In this document: positions 52,708 through 60,843 of the stretch, piece by piece | How the letters are laid out: every line of letters starts with the position of its first letter | Numbering within the stretch: the first letter of the stretch is position 1 | Assembly: GCF_000016645.1 (NCBI RefSeq) | Contig: NC_009441.1 | Location: 6,014,001 to 6,078,000, forward strand | Length of the DNA: 64,000 nucleotides | Direction of reading: 5' to 3' | From: Flavobacterium johnsoniae UW101 | GTDB lineage: Bacteria; Bacteroidota; Bacteroidia; Flavobacteriales; Flavobacteriaceae | Notes under the pieces: generated by a model | Seen by the model: the letters and a program-made list of their open reading frames with translations, nothing else | What the model was told of the DNA's origin: nothing | Database searches by the model: none | Translations under genes and position numbers: made by a program

Positions 52708-53421
52708 CTACCTGCTTAATAAGTTTTTATAGACTACCTCTTTCAATAATGCCTCGCGGCGGGTTCTTGAAATTGGTAGTTCTTGTCCTTTTATAAATAA
52801 TCGTCCGCCCGAAACAGAATCGATATGAGTGATGTTTACTAAAAATGATTTATGAATTCTAAAGAAAATCTCTGCCGGAAGTGTTTCTTCTAATGAAATC
52901 ATGGTTTGATGAATTACAATGACTTTTTCTTTAAAATGAAGTTTAGCATAATTCTGCATTCCTTCAATATATAAAATATCTACCCAGGAAATTTTCTGAA
53001 ATCCTTCTTCCTGACGCACATATAAAAACGGATCTAATTGATTTTGTTTTGGAGCGTGCATCATTTGATGCCATTGTCTGGCTTTTAAAGATGCCTGATA
53101 AAAGCGTTGAAACGTAATAGGTTTTAATAAATAATCTACAACCTGTAACCGATATCCGTCTAGAGCATGTTCTGAATAAGCAGTTGTAAAAATCACCAAT
53201 GGCGGATTATCTAATGCTTCCAGAAACTCTAATCCGGTAAGATAAGGCATATTGATATCGAGAAACATCAAATCGATTTGCTTTTCCTGAAGATACGAAG
53301 TCGCTTCTAATGCCGAAGCACATGTGCCTGCAGCTTCCAGAAAATCAATTTTAGAAATAAAATCTACGATTCCGTTTCTTGCAATAGGTTCATCGTCTAT
53401 AACGAGGCATTTCATGTTCAT
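52708..53421 (-). CDS. LytTR-type response regulator
   Basis: This 237-aa protein has an N-terminal receiver (residues 1-120; acidic pair Asp9/Asp10, phosphoacceptor Asp55 in LMFLDINMP, Thr and Lys in IFTTAYSEHAL and YLLKPI). A C-terminal LytTR DNA-binding domain (about 140-235) has DILYIEGMQNYAKLH, EIFFRIHKSFLVNI and ISRTRREALLKEV. LytTR proteins bind direct repeats of about nine bases. The cognate kinase gene is upstream at 53706-54755, across a 284-base repeat region. The convergent DUF6268 gene carries such a repeat upstream and is its probable target. Confidence 0.93.
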   Translation of the reverse strand: MNMKCLVIDDEPIARNGIVDFISKIDFLEAAGTCASALEATSYLQEKQIDLMFLDINMPYLTGLEFLEALDNPPLVIFTTAYSEHALDGYRLQVVDYLLKPITFQRFYQASLKARQWHQMMHAPKQNQLDPFLYVRQEEGFQKISWVDILYIEGMQNYAKLHFKEKVIVIHQTMISLEETLPAEIFFRIHKSFLVNITHIDSVSGGRLFIKGQELPISRTRREALLKEVVYKNLLSR

Positions 53422-53705
53422 AATATTGTTTTTGTTTCAGGTTTTCTTTGTTTCAGGTTTAATATTTTTTTAATCCTTTTAATCTGTGTAATCTGTGGCT
53501 AAAAAATTTAACCGCAAAGGACGCAATCCCGATAGCTGTCGGGATACGCAAAGTTCGCAAAGTTTTAAGTTTAATAAGAATGCAGACACAAAGCATTAGA
53601 TTAAAAATTCGTGCTAATTAGTGCAATTGCTTCACCTGTTCGCTATCGCTCGGGTCGTGGCAAAAATAAAATCTTTTTAATCATTTTAATCTGTGGCAAA
53701 AAAAA
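53422..53705. repeat. Mixed intergenic repeats between kinase and regulator genes
   Basis: AATCCTTTTAATCTGTGTAA occurs near 53473 and AATCATTTTAATCTGTGGC again near 53680. ATCCCGA (53526-53532) and TCGGGAT (53539-53545) form a hairpin within ACGCAAT...ACGCAAAG. Also present are GTGCTAATTAGTGCAATTGC and CTATCGCTCGGG. No reading frame of interest is seen. Confidence 0.6.
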
Positions 53706-54755
53706 TCATTTTAAATCTAAAACCACAATAACCGTAAAATCAGAATCGGTTTTATTGATATTGAATTGATGTTTTTCCGGATATTGAATCGCTAATCTTT
53801 TCTGTACGTTTTCAAGTCCTAATCCCTGACTTTTAGACGGAATTTTATATTGTTCTGTATACGAGTTTTCGATTCTAAAATTCAATTGATGATTTATCTG
53901 CTCGCACGATAAATGCACGTATCCTTTTTGATTTGGAAGTCGGGACACGTGTTTAAAAGCATTTTCAATTAAAGGAACCAAAAGCAATGGTACGATTTGA
54001 AGCTGTCCGTCTTCAATATTCCATTTACTTTTTACTTCCAGTTCATTTCCCCAGCGGGTTTCTTCAACAGCAAGCAAATCTTTCAAATATTTAATTTCAA
54101 GATGCAGCGGCACATATTCTTTGTTGCATTCATACAATTGATAACGCAGAATATCTGAAAACTGAACCAATAAAACTGACGCCAATTGTACGTTACTCTG
54201 CATTAGAATATGAATATGATTCAAAATATTAAACATCAAATGCGGATTTATCTGATCCTGCAAAATCTTGATTTGCGCTTCAAGGTGAACTTGCTGCAAT
54301 TGTGCATGATTTCTTTCGATGACATTATGCTCCTGATAAAACCGAAGTCCGCAGGCAGTACCGCAGATTAAAATCGCCGATGGAATGTTGCCGTAAAATC
54401 GTGACCACAGAAAATGAAGAGACTCCACATCAGCTTCTCCGGGATATGCTTTCCTTCTCAAAACCGAATCAGAAAAAACAATATAAATCAGTGACAGACA
54501 AAATGCCAAAAGCAGTACAACAATAACGCTTTGTACCGCAAACCAGTTCATTTTATTTTGTTTTAGTGCTTTAGGCAGTATAACATCACTTAAAATATGA
54601 GCTAAAACGGCAGAACAAAACAAAACTAAAACTGCCTGAATCGTGGCCGTCAAAAAATCGTAATCTTCAATCATCTGGGCCCAGATTGTCATGCCTAATA
54701 AGCTCCAGAAAAAGACTAAAAATATCCAATGGCTATTTTTATAATTTGCAACCAT
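53706..54755 (-). CDS. LytS/His_kinase family sensor histidine kinase
   Basis: This 349-aa protein has four hydrophobic segments (about residues 8-26, 38-60, 73-95, 122-140) and a short coiled region. The His_kinase (PF06580) motif follows, with phospho-accepting His172 in QINPHLMFNILNHIH, and a GHKL ATPase with VPLLLVPLIENAFKHVS and GLGLENVQKRL. There is no separate input domain, so it may sense through its membrane part. It is paired with the LytTR regulator downstream and has a strong promoter plus an operator-like site upstream, suggesting autoregulation. Confidence 0.92.
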   Translation of the reverse strand: MVANYKNSHWIFLVFFWSLLGMTIWAQMIEDYDFLTATIQAVLVLFCSAVLAHILSDVILPKALKQNKMNWFAVQSVIVVLLLAFCLSLIYIVFSDSVLRRKAYPGEADVESLHFLWSRFYGNIPSAILICGTACGLRFYQEHNVIERNHAQLQQVHLEAQIKILQDQINPHLMFNILNHIHILMQSNVQLASVLLVQFSDILRYQLYECNKEYVPLHLEIKYLKDLLAVEETRWGNELEVKSKWNIEDGQLQIVPLLLVPLIENAFKHVSRLPNQKGYVHLSCEQINHQLNFRIENSYTEQYKIPSKSQGLGLENVQKRLAIQYPEKHQFNINKTDSDFTVIVVLDLK

Positions 54756-54780
54756 CTAAATAATTTATAAGATTTACATT

Positions 54781-54815
54781 CAAAATTAACCTATATATTT
54801 TAAACAAACAGCAAA
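54781..54815 (-). promoter_or_regulatory. Promoter of the histidine kinase gene
   Basis: Minus-strand TAATTTTG (-7, 54788-54781) is preceded by TTTG at 54815-54812 (23-base spacing) and at 54808-54805 (16-base spacing). The start codon is about 26 bases downstream. Both spacings border the range reported for Bacteroidota. Confidence 0.6.
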
Positions 54816-54847
54816 GGAGCACAAACCACAATTGCTGTTAAAATTAG

Positions 54848-54880
54848 TTTGATGAACTACACTATTGTTTTGACCAACGG
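54848..54880 (-). promoter_or_regulatory. Putative LytTR operator upstream of the kinase gene
   Basis: On the minus strand, CCGTTGGTCAAAACAA (54880-54865) is followed, 21 bases on, by TAGTTCATCAAA (54859-54848). The first half matches 15 of 16 bases of the site near 51682 and, with the preceding T, every position of the published LytTR consensus. It lies upstream of the -33 box, a position suiting an activator. Confidence 0.6.
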
Positions 54881-54922
54881 AATTTTTGAAGGTATCTAAA
54901 TGAAAAACAATCCTTAAAACAA

Positions 54923-54988
54923 AAAAGCTCCAGAGGAGTGACATATATTTTTCTGTAATCTAAATATATGTCACTCCTATGAAGCTTT
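54923..54988. repeat. GGAGTGACATAT inverted repeat
   Basis: AGGAGTGACATATATTT (54934-54950) and its perfect inverse (54962-54978) form a 17-base stem around an 11-base loop, with an outer AAAGCT/AGCTTT pair. It lies between the kinase promoter region and the PPK2 gene. The intergenic region 54756-55046 has no reading frame of note. Confidence 0.75.
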
Positions 54989-55046
54989 ATAATGCAAACG
55001 TTTATTCTTTGCTATAAATATTTTGCTTTTCTGAAGCTTAAAAAAA

Positions 55047-55934
55047 CTATTTTTTTGCAAGCTGTTCTTTATAAAGCGCAAAATTGGCTTTTATCTTATC
55101 GTCCAGTTCCGGTTCTTTAATATCTGTGTACTGCTTCATTTCTTCCCAAATAATTTTGGCTACAATATAACGCGCCATATCTTTATCATCGGCCGGAATA
55201 ATGTACCATGGGGCATGTTCTTTAGAAGTTTCATTTATAGCTTCTTCGTAATACTTTTGATATTCATCCCAATGTCCACGCTCTTTAAGATCGCCCGGAG
55301 AGAATTTCCAATTGTGTTTTCCTTCTTCTAAACGGCGTAATAAACGCTGACGCTGTTCTTCTTTACTTAAGTTCAGAAAAAACTTCATGACAATAGTTCC
55401 GTTTTCGGCAATATGCTTTTCGAAGTTATTGATTTGTTCAATTCTATTTTTCCAGAATTTAGGTTTAATATCGTCAACAGAATTAATTCCGGGTAAATTC
55501 TCTGCCAAAATATATTCCGGATGCACACGTGTTACCAATACATTCTCATAATGCGTACGGTTAAAAATGGCAAACTTTCCTTTTTCCGGCAGGGCAATAT
55601 AATGACGCCATAAATAGTCGTGTTCCAGTTCTGAAGAATTTGGCGTTTTAAAACTATGCACCACAACTCCGCGCGGATTAAATTCTTTAAAAACTTCCCT
55701 GATTAAACTGTCTTTCCCGGAAGTATCCATTCCCTGCAGACAAATTAAAACAGCATATTTATTGTGTGCATACATTACATCCTGCAAATCACTCAATTTC
55801 GCCTGGACTTTGTCTAATTTTTCTTCTTTTTCATCAGCATCAGCATCGACTTTTAATAAAGTAGGAAGTTTACTTAATTTGATTTTGTCAGTAACTTTAA
55901 AATCTTTCGGATCTATTGATTTCATATTTTTCAC
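55047..55934 (-). CDS. Polyphosphate kinase 2 family
   Basis: This 295-aa protein has the PPK2 core: Walker A QGMDTSGKDSLIREV (68-76 for the P-loop), GVVVHSFKTPNSSELEHDYLW in two motifs, lid and Walker B FAIFNRTHYENVLVTRVHPEY, and the Arg-rich region QRQRLLRRLEEGKHNWKFSP. This arrangement fits PPK2 class I/III enzymes that phosphorylate nucleoside mono- or diphosphates with polyphosphate. It is cytoplasmic and monocistronic. The class cannot be fixed without alignment. Confidence 0.92.
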   Translation of the reverse strand: MKNMKSIDPKDFKVTDKIKLSKLPTLLKVDADADEKEEKLDKVQAKLSDLQDVMYAHNKYAVLICLQGMDTSGKDSLIREVFKEFNPRGVVVHSFKTPNSSELEHDYLWRHYIALPEKGKFAIFNRTHYENVLVTRVHPEYILAENLPGINSVDDIKPKFWKNRIEQINNFEKHIAENGTIVMKFFLNLSKEEQRQRLLRRLEEGKHNWKFSPGDLKERGHWDEYQKYYEEAINETSKEHAPWYIIPADDKDMARYIVAKIIWEEMKQYTDIKEPELDDKIKANFALYKEQLAKK

Positions 55935-56018
55935 ATTTATATCATAAATATACTACTTTTACGAATTCTGTCAGCTATCGGCATCACTATTAGCTGCCTG
56001 TTTTTCAAAATAACATTC

Positions 56019-56855
56019 ATGGAAAAATTTACATTAGAGATATTATTTCAAATCATCGGAATCGGTTCTGCATCAGGATTATTTTACAACAATGATGCCC
56101 TTTACATTATTGGCGACAACAGCGGATTTTTATACGAATACAACATGCAGAATCAGCAGTTGAATCAGCATGCTTTAATTGATAATCCAACGCAGAATAT
56201 CCCCAAAAATTTAAAACCAGATTTTGAATCTTTAACACATCACAACGATACGCTTTATGTTTTTGGTTCCGGCTCTACCGAAAACCGAAACAAAATGATT
56301 GAGTTTGATATTAAAAATAAAAACGTTTTACAAAAAAACAATTTAGTCGATTTATATGCCGTAATGCAGAATTTCGGTTCAATAAAACCAGAAGATTTTA
56401 ATCTGGAAGGAGCTGTCTTTGATGGTGAAAACTGGTATTTATTTAACCGCGGAAATGGCGTATCAAATAAAAACACCATTTTTACCATTCACGCCAAAAG
56501 TCTCGGTGATGAATTTGCTTTGGTTGCGACCAATTATAAACTTCCAAAAATAAAAGGCATTCGTTCCAGTTTTACTGATGCTGTTTTAGTCGAAGACAAA
56601 ATCTATTTTCTTTCAACCGTCGAAAACACAAAATCAACTTATGATGATGGTGAAATTTTAGGAAGCTTTATTGGCAGAATTGATCTTAAAACGATGAAAA
56701 TTGATTTTACTCAAAAAATTACTTCAACTAATAAATTTGAAGGTTTGACTTTCTATAAAAAAGAAAACAATAAAATCGAGTTTTTACTTTGCGAGGATAA
56801 TGATACGGAATTGTTAGAAACCAAAATTTTCAAATTGACTCTTCCAATTAAATAA
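56019..56855 (+). CDS. Beta-propeller-like protein (DUF6929 type)
   Basis: This 278-aa protein lacks a signal peptide. It has repeated four-strand units, e.g. GSASGLFYNNDALYIIGDNS, LKPDFESLTHHNDTLYVFGS and PEDFNLEGAVFDGENWYLFN. They suggest a beta-propeller of esterase-like phytase or SdiA-regulated pattern. I recall the family as DUF6929, but this label is tentative. No catalytic residues are clear. Its promoter would be in 55935-56018, and it is divergent to the PPK2 gene. Confidence 0.65.
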   Translation: MEKFTLEILFQIIGIGSASGLFYNNDALYIIGDNSGFLYEYNMQNQQLNQHALIDNPTQNIPKNLKPDFESLTHHNDTLYVFGSGSTENRNKMIEFDIKNKNVLQKNNLVDLYAVMQNFGSIKPEDFNLEGAVFDGENWYLFNRGNGVSNKNTIFTIHAKSLGDEFALVATNYKLPKIKGIRSSFTDAVLVEDKIYFLSTVENTKSTYDDGEILGSFIGRIDLKTMKIDFTQKITSTNKFEGLTFYKKENNKIEFLLCEDNDTELLETKIFKLTLPIK

Positions 56856-56931
56856 AATGTAACATTTTTCTTAAAATAACGTCTTTTATACCAAAACCAA
56901 GAACCAATAATTATAAATTTATTTAAAAATA

Positions 56932-59088
56932 ATGATCAAAAAAACCGCTTTCGCTCTTTTAGTTTTTATTACAAGTCAAGCTTCACAAGCCCAGTACAAA
57001 TACCCTGCAACTCCTGAACGTCCTGTTGTAGAGGATTATTTTGGAACAAAAATCACAGATTCATACAGATGGCTTGAAGACATGAACAATCCTGAAGTTC
57101 AAAAATGGTTCAAAGACGAATCGGATTATACCAACTCTATTGTGAAAACAATTTCTGGACGTGATGCTCTTTTTAACAGAATGAAAGAAATTCAAGCTTT
57201 GAGTGGAGATCAATACGGAACTATTAGACAAGTTGGAGATATTTATTACTATACAAAAAATAAAAAGAAAGAAAACATATATAAATTGTATTTCCGTAAA
57301 AATAGAAACGGAGCTGAAATTTTATTATTAGATCCCAGCACAATAACTAAAGGTGCCACTATAACCAGTTTTAATATTAGTCCTGACAATAAAAAATTGG
57401 CAGTAACTATATCTGAAGATGGCGCAGAAGTTTGCGATCTTAAAATTATGGATCTTGAATCAAAAAAATTCCTCTCAGATAAACTTACGCCTGTTTGGAG
57501 CGAATTCCCTTTTGAATTTACTCCAGACAGTAAAGCCATAACCTACACTCAAATGGTCACTAGAAATAATACAAGTGACGATTTTTTGAAGAACATGAAA
57601 TCGCTTATACATGTAATTGGCACTGATCCCAAAACAGATAAAATACTTGCTTCAAAAGAAAACAATCCTGAGTTAGAAATTTTAGCGGCACAATTTCCTT
57701 CTGTTAAGCTTCCTGATGATTATTCGTATGTCATTTTGGATATTGGATCTACAAAAAATGAAGAATTTTCTTTTTATGCCCCGTTTTCAGAACTGGGAAA
57801 ATCAAAAATTAATTGGAAACCATTAATAAAATATGAAGATGAAATAACTGACAGCCAAATTATTGGCGACAAAATATTTTTCCTTACTCATAAAAATACA
57901 CCTAATTATAAACTAGCATATACAAGTCTAAAAAATCCAGATTTCAACAATCCAACGATTCTTGTTCCTGAAAGCAATAAAATAGTACGAAGATTAAGAA
58001 AGTCTAAAAACTTCATTTACTATAATTTGAGTGACGGAATCAATCAGGAAATTTTTCAACTTAATGCCAAAACTTTAGAAATCAAAAAGATTCCAATACC
58101 TGCGGGTTCTAATGCCGGATATCCACTAAGTCCACGTTACAACGATGATCTGATGCTTTTTAACAATGGCTGGGTTACACCATCAACAGATTATGATTAT
58201 AACGGCTTAACAGGTAAATTAGAAAAAAGCAAAGAATTAACATCTAATGGTACATTCCCTGACTTTAGCAAAGATTATGTTGTAAAAGAAATAGAAGTAC
58301 CAAGTCATGATGGAGTAATGGTGCCTTTATCTATAATTTATCCTAAAAACATCAAAATGGATGGTTCTACATCTTGCTTTATTACAGGATATGGTGCCTA
58401 TGGAATTAGCCAATATCCGTATTTTGTCGGCCCTAGTTTAATGACTTTATTAGAACAGCATACTATTGTAGCTTTTACACACATAAGAGGCGGAGGTGAA
58501 AAAGGCAATCAATGGCATGTAGACGGAATGAAAGCTAAAAAACCAAATACATGGAAAGACTTTATTGCCTGTTCTGAATATTTGATAAAAGAAAAATATA
58601 CTTCTAAAGAAAAACTTATTGGAAATGGAGTAAGCATGGGAGGTGTATTGATTGGAAGAGCAATTACCGAACGCCCTGATCTTTACAAAGTGGCACTTGT
58701 AGAAGTAGGCTGCACAAACACCTTAAGAATGGAAACTACTCCTAATGGTCCAAACCAAATACCTGAAATTGGCTCTCTAAAAAATGAAGAAGATGTAAAA
58801 CATATATTAGAAATGGATTCGCAAAGCAAGGTAAAGAAAGGAGTAAAATATCCTGCGGTTTTAATTCGCACCGGTATTAACGACCCTAGAGTTACCCCTT
58901 GGGAGCCTGGTAAATTTGCAGCTATTTTACAAAATTCCACCAGCTCTGATAATCCGGTTTTACTGCATGTTAATTATGCCAATGGTCATCATTCTAATGA
59001 TTTGGATGTTACCTTTGGAGATGAAGCTGACATGTATGCCTTTGCATTGTGGCAGGTTGGAAATACAAAATTTCAAATTAAACCATAA
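56932..59088 (+). CDS. Prolyl oligopeptidase (S9A family) exported peptidase
   Basis: This 718-aa protein has a signal peptide (residues 1-20, ...ASQAQ), then the N-terminal seven-blade propeller (about 70-400). The alpha/beta hydrolase domain carries FITGYGAYGISQYPYF, the oxyanion loop and AFTHIRGGGEKGNQWH. The catalytic triad is Ser568 (GNGVSMGG), Asp651 (GINDPRV) and His686 or His687 (ANGHHSND). It cleaves short peptides after proline. The nucleophile context GVSMGG differs from the common GGSNGG of S9A. It is probably periplasmic or secreted. Confidence 0.93.
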   Translation: MIKKTAFALLVFITSQASQAQYKYPATPERPVVEDYFGTKITDSYRWLEDMNNPEVQKWFKDESDYTNSIVKTISGRDALFNRMKEIQALSGDQYGTIRQVGDIYYYTKNKKKENIYKLYFRKNRNGAEILLLDPSTITKGATITSFNISPDNKKLAVTISEDGAEVCDLKIMDLESKKFLSDKLTPVWSEFPFEFTPDSKAITYTQMVTRNNTSDDFLKNMKSLIHVIGTDPKTDKILASKENNPELEILAAQFPSVKLPDDYSYVILDIGSTKNEEFSFYAPFSELGKSKINWKPLIKYEDEITDSQIIGDKIFFLTHKNTPNYKLAYTSLKNPDFNNPTILVPESNKIVRRLRKSKNFIYYNLSDGINQEIFQLNAKTLEIKKIPIPAGSNAGYPLSPRYNDDLMLFNNGWVTPSTDYDYNGLTGKLEKSKELTSNGTFPDFSKDYVVKEIEVPSHDGVMVPLSIIYPKNIKMDGSTSCFITGYGAYGISQYPYFVGPSLMTLLEQHTIVAFTHIRGGGEKGNQWHVDGMKAKKPNTWKDFIACSEYLIKEKYTSKEKLIGNGVSMGGVLIGRAITERPDLYKVALVEVGCTNTLRMETTPNGPNQIPEIGSLKNEEDVKHILEMDSQSKVKKGVKYPAVLIRTGINDPRVTPWEPGKFAAILQNSTSSDNPVLLHVNYANGHHSNDLDVTFGDEADMYAFALWQVGNTKFQIKP

Positions 59089-59127
59089 CTTTTAAATTTT
59101 TGCTTTTTTATAAGATTCTATAAATGC

Positions 59128-59159
59128 TTGCGAAGACGTGCTGTAGTGCGTCTTCGCAA
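59128..59159. terminator. Hairpin after the prolyl oligopeptidase gene
   Basis: TTGCGAAGACG (59128-59138) and CGTCTTCGCAA (59149-59159) form a perfect stem with a ten-base loop. No long T run follows, so its terminator role is likely but not certain. Confidence 0.6.
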
Positions 59160-59247
59160 AATAATAAATAAAAAAATTAAACTTTTTTTCATCTGCGTCC
59201 CAACCTTTTTATCTTTTTAGCACTCTTTATAATTAAAGACCAAAATT

Positions 59248-59784
59248 GTGATAAACGAAACTCTAATTTCTAACTGCAAAAAAATGAACCGTGATGCCCA
59301 GCGTCAGGTTTATGAGCACATGGCTCCAAAATTGTATCGCGTCTGCAAACGATACCTAAAGAAAGAAGAAGAAATCGAAGAGGCGCTTGCCGATGCTTTC
59401 TATACCATATTTACAAAATTAGATCAGCTTAAGGAAGAAAAAGCCTTTGAAGCTTGGGCCAGAAAAATTGCCGTTAATTATTGTTTGGCATCAATCAAGA
59501 AAAACACAAACTTCAATATGTATCTTGATGATGTTAAGGTTCTTTCGCAGCCTTTTACAGAAGAAATGAACGCATTAGAAGAAGAAGATTTACTCAATTT
59601 ATTAAACCATATTCCAGACGGCTGTAAAACTGTTTTTAACCTTTTTGTTATTGAAGGTTACGGACATAAAGAAATTGCAGCTATGCTTAACATTTCTGAA
59701 GGCACTTCAAAATCACAATTGAATGCCTCAAAAACCAAGCTGAAGGAATTAGTAAATAAATTGTATTATCAAAAAGCAAAATAG
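59248..59784 (+). CDS. ECF-type RNA polymerase sigma factor
   Basis: This 178-aa protein uses GTG at 59248, which retains a usual sigma-70-like N-terminus (LISNCKKMNRDAQRQVYEH). Region 2 spans about 20-90 (LADAFYTIFTKLDQLKEEKA). Region 4 (about 120-175) has PDGCKTVFNLFVIEGYGHKE and the HTH ISEGTSKSQLNASKTKL. It is the first gene of a set with a membrane anti-sigma-like protein two bases downstream, so this is an ECF system of the envelope type. Its promoter lies in 59160-59247. Confidence 0.92.
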   Translation: MINETLISNCKKMNRDAQRQVYEHMAPKLYRVCKRYLKKEEEIEEALADAFYTIFTKLDQLKEEKAFEAWARKIAVNYCLASIKKNTNFNMYLDDVKVLSQPFTEEMNALEEEDLLNLLNHIPDGCKTVFNLFVIEGYGHKEIAAMLNISEGTSKSQLNASKTKLKELVNKLYYQKAK

Positions 59785-59786
59785 TC

Positions 59787-60764
59787 ATGGACAATCAAGA
59801 TAAAATATTCAACAGATTTAAGGAAGCTGCAGATAGTGCAGAAACCAAAGATTTTCCGGGAATGGAAAAAGTCTGGTCGCGCGTTGAAGAAAAACTCGAC
59901 AGAAAAGAAGACAGAAAAACCATTTCACTTTGGAAAAAAATTGCGGTTGCGGCTTCTCTTTTATTAGTAATCTCTTTAGGATACCAATTTTTAAAAACCG
60001 ATAAAAAAGCCGTTATCGAAACGCCAAAAGTTGTAGTTAACGAAGATGATAAACCAACAACAGAAGACCCGTCTTTTGAAGAAAACAAAGCAGTAGTTTC
60101 TTCAGATTCGCAATTGGTTCCAAAAGAAGAAGCCGTTAAAATTCTGGACAAACAAATTAAACAGCAAGAAAAAGTAGCGGTTCAGGAAGTACAAGCAGCA
60201 CCAAATGCAGTTTTAACTCCACCTGTTGTAACTGAAAGAGCAAATTATGATGCTATAATGGCAGTACCTTCTCCAGTTCGCGCAGAAGAAGAAGCGAAAG
60301 ACGAAGAAATTATGCTTTCAAAATCTAAAGTGCAGACAGAACCTGGTTTTGGTTATGCTAAAAAAGCATCAAAAGAATCTTTTAGTTCTTCTGCCGAAAA
60401 AGCAGCACAATCTCCTAGAAAAAGTGCTCCATTAGTTGTACTGAACGGCAATGCAATTTCTCACACCGATGATGTAAAAAGAGACAGAATGATGCAGAGA
60501 GAGCTTCCTAATCTGGAACCTTCAAATGTTGAGTCTCTTGTTATATTAGATGATCCGCTTTATATTATTGACGGAATATATTATTCAGAAAATGATTTAT
60601 TCGGAAAAAATCCAACAAGTCCATATGCTCCACTAAACGAGCAGGAAATTAAAACCATAACAATTCTACAGGATCTGGAAGCCACAGAAAAATATGGCGA
60701 AAAAGGAAAAAAAGGAGTTGTCATTATTACTACAAAAACAGGAAAACCGGCTCAGAAAAAATAG
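59787..60764 (+). CDS. Anti-sigma-like membrane protein with TonB-plug-like C-terminus
   Basis: This 325-aa protein has a cytoplasmic N-terminal segment (1-49; FKEAADSAETKDFPGMEKVW), one membrane span (50-68) and a long periplasmic part rich in E, K, P and A. Its last 70 residues (SNVESLVILDDPLYIIDGIY, then INEQ-type EIKTITILQDLEATEKYGEK and GVVIITTKTG) match the end of SusC-type plug domains, with the YIIDGI and ATEKYG landmarks. It overlaps the sigma factor operon (two-base gap), as expected for its regulator. No barrel follows the plug segment. The domain pairing is unusual. Confidence 0.75.
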   Translation: MDNQDKIFNRFKEAADSAETKDFPGMEKVWSRVEEKLDRKEDRKTISLWKKIAVAASLLLVISLGYQFLKTDKKAVIETPKVVVNEDDKPTTEDPSFEENKAVVSSDSQLVPKEEAVKILDKQIKQQEKVAVQEVQAAPNAVLTPPVVTERANYDAIMAVPSPVRAEEEAKDEEIMLSKSKVQTEPGFGYAKKASKESFSSSAEKAAQSPRKSAPLVVLNGNAISHTDDVKRDRMMQRELPNLEPSNVESLVILDDPLYIIDGIYYSENDLFGKNPTSPYAPLNEQEIKTITILQDLEATEKYGEKGKKGVVIITTKTGKPAQKK

Positions 60765-60843
60765 CCGAAAACAGTAAATCTTTGTCAAAGTTTTGAGCTT
60801 TGGTAAAGAAAAAAATCCGAACATTAATTTAAAACTTACTATC

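Noticed and set aside
54756..55046. tRNA or small RNA gene
   Set aside because: No cloverleaf or anticodon arm pattern; the only structure is the 17-base inverted repeat.
60793..60843. TTG extension of the VWA protein
   Set aside because: The signal peptide starts at ATG 60844; the extension is polar and would hide it.
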